From an uncultured Planctomycetota bacterium (GTDB lineage Bacteria; Planctomycetota; Phycisphaerae; UBA1845; UTPLA1), in the NCBI GenBank assembly GCA_900696465.1, contig CAADGE010000023.1, positions 62,001 through 126,000 of the forward strand: DNA of 64,000 bases, written 5' to 3'. A program made the position numbers and the translations under genes. Below the pieces are notes generated by a model that did no database searches, was not told where the DNA came from, and was given only the letters and a program-made list of their open reading frames with translations. This document shows positions 63,061 to 64,000 of the stretch, one piece after another; positions within the stretch are counted from its first letter, which is position 1; every line of letters starts with the position of its first letter.

Positions 63061-64000
63061 TCACGGCAGCATCTTGAACTTGGCAAAGTTGCTTCCGATC
63101 TTGCCGCCGACGACATCCTCAACCTCGACCTTCATTACATATTCGCCGGGGCCGAGCGTCTTGGGAATCGCCAGCGGGCCGATGGTCAGAAAGAAATCGG
63201 ACCGCCGCTGCCGCGACAGGTCTTCGATGTTCTCGTCGCGCATGCTCCAGATTTCCTCGCCGCTCTTGTTGAGCAGACTGGCCCGGACCGACATCAGCGC
63301 GCGATACAGACCGGTGGACGTCTTCTCCGTCTGGAAGTTGTCCACCTCCATATAGACGATAACCTGATTTCGCCCGCCGACGGTGAACTGCGGCGGCACG
63401 ATCGGCTCGTATCGGCCGAAGCCATCGATCGCGCTGCACAACTCGACACGAGGCACGCGCAAATCGGCCTGTGCACGAACCAGGGCGCGAAGGTTCTCGA
63501 TCGCATCGAGCTGGCGGTTGGCCCACAGCGTGGGATCGCGCTCCGAGGTTCCCCGCGCCGTCATCAAAGCGGCTATTTGCCCCCGGACGATCTCCTGCAT
63601 CTGAGAATTGAGGCCGGGAATCGGGTCGGTCGCCCGGTCGTCCTGACCATCGATCAGATACATGAGCCGCAGGCGGAACTGCTCCTCGAGATTGTCCGGC
63701 TCGCGGGCTACCAGCTTCTCCTGCTCGGTGATGCGGGCCTTGATCGCATCCGCCGTCGAGATGGGCGTCGCCGGAATCGCGTTAACGAGTGCCCGTTCCG
63801 AACTTTGTGGCGCCGCATTGTCCGTCGACTTCGGTTGTGGACCGGTGGCACTTTCCTGCTTGGGGGATGCCGGTTCAATGCTGATTTCAGAAAGCACCGG
63901 CGGCTTTGCAGGCGGAGTCGACTCCGTCGAAGCGTTAGCCGATTCCGTTGAGCTCGATTCGGCCGTGCGCTCCGGCTCCGATCGAGTCGGCAGCTCAGAA
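63061..64000 (-). CDS. Planctomycete-type conserved protein of unknown function, N-terminus beyond window edge
   Basis: The frame is open from base 64000 leftward to the stop at 63061; at least 312 residues are present and the start lies outside. A GTG at 63897 is a possible internal start but the composition does not change there. The first 80 visible residues are Ser/Thr/Glu/Pro-rich, a likely linker. Then come helical segments (ITEQEKLVAREPDNLEEQFR, NLRALVRAQADL) and a beta-rich C-terminal domain (IVPPQFTVGGRNQVIVYMEV, GPGEYVMKVEVEDVVGG). It may be an exported or membrane-anchored protein; I do not recognise the family. Confidence 0.65.
   Translation of the reverse strand, partial: SELPTRSEPERTAESSSTESANASTESTPPAKPPVLSEISIEPASPKQESATGPQPKSTDNAAPQSSERALVNAIPATPISTADAIKARITEQEKLVAREPDNLEEQFRLRLMYLIDGQDDRATDPIPGLNSQMQEIVRGQIAALMTARGTSERDPTLWANRQLDAIENLRALVRAQADLRVPRVELCSAIDGFGRYEPIVPPQFTVGGRNQVIVYMEVDNFQTEKTSTGLYRALMSVRASLLNKSGEEIWSMRDENIEDLSRQRRSDFFLTIGPLAIPKTLGPGEYVMKVEVEDVVGGKIGSNFAKFKMLP

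Overview
This 64 kb window of GC-rich DNA looks like chromosome of a Planctomycetota bacterium, most likely Phycisphaerae or a relative. This is judged by content only. The markers are a serine/threonine kinase fused to an anti-sigma zinc finger and TPRs beside an ECF sigma factor, a PEP-CTERM exported protein, FG-GAP proteins with TSP3/dockerin-like cassettes, a class III PHA synthase, and a hybrid type IV pilus/type II secretion operon. There is no rRNA, CRISPR array or intact prophage. One tRNA is present, tRNA-Ala(CGC).

Layout. 1-3.3 kb: a TPR protein running off the left edge, ketol-acid reductoisomerase and tRNA-Ala. 3.3-11.4 kb: an F1Fo ATP synthase operon on the minus strand (atpZ-like, atpI-like, atpB, E, F, H, A, G, D). 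It has no atpC, subunit a carries a histidine-rich insertion, and its leader looks like an attenuator. 11.6-14.5 kb: an acyl-CoA dehydrogenase-like protein, a 67-bp palindromic repeat, a PEP-CTERM protein and a phosphatase-like lipoprotein. 14.5-18.8 kb: a polyhydroxyalkanoate cluster (phaR, phasin, phaE, phaC, an SDR reductase). 18.8-19.4 kb: a PLD-like exported protein whose HKD histidine is replaced.

19.5-39.3 kb: about nineteen co-oriented minus-strand genes. They run from a GspG-like pseudopilin and minor pseudopilins through PilM/N/O/P and a secretin to the ATPases PilB and PilT and the platform protein PilC. Between the secretin and the ATPases sit a TPR lipoprotein, a histidine kinase, a receiver-only response regulator, an HD-GYP protein and a STAS protein. 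39.6-51.8 kb: a yeast-type cytosine deaminase, a flippase-like membrane protein, a peptidoglycan amidase, an RHS remnant beside the second copy of the 67-bp repeat, a methyltransferase, a TPR-esterase, a GT39-like glycosyltransferase, an HldE-like enzyme and a ParA-CBM48 fusion.

51.9-61.4 kb: a vanadium-haloperoxidase-like protein, a divergent FG-GAP protein, and then the most interesting locus: a ZAS-kinase-TPR protein, a small divergent exported protein, an ECF sigma factor and an exported metacaspase-like protein with an EF-hand. The last two exported-protein genes share an upstream GGGGT-ACCCCTGYTGTC motif, which suggests one signalling regulon. 61.5-64 kb: family 4 uracil-DNA glycosylase, a methyltransferase-like protein and a protein running off the right edge.

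For several genes the real start lies inside a longer open frame; in those cases the start was chosen from the ribosome binding site and overlap with neighbours, and the reason is given.
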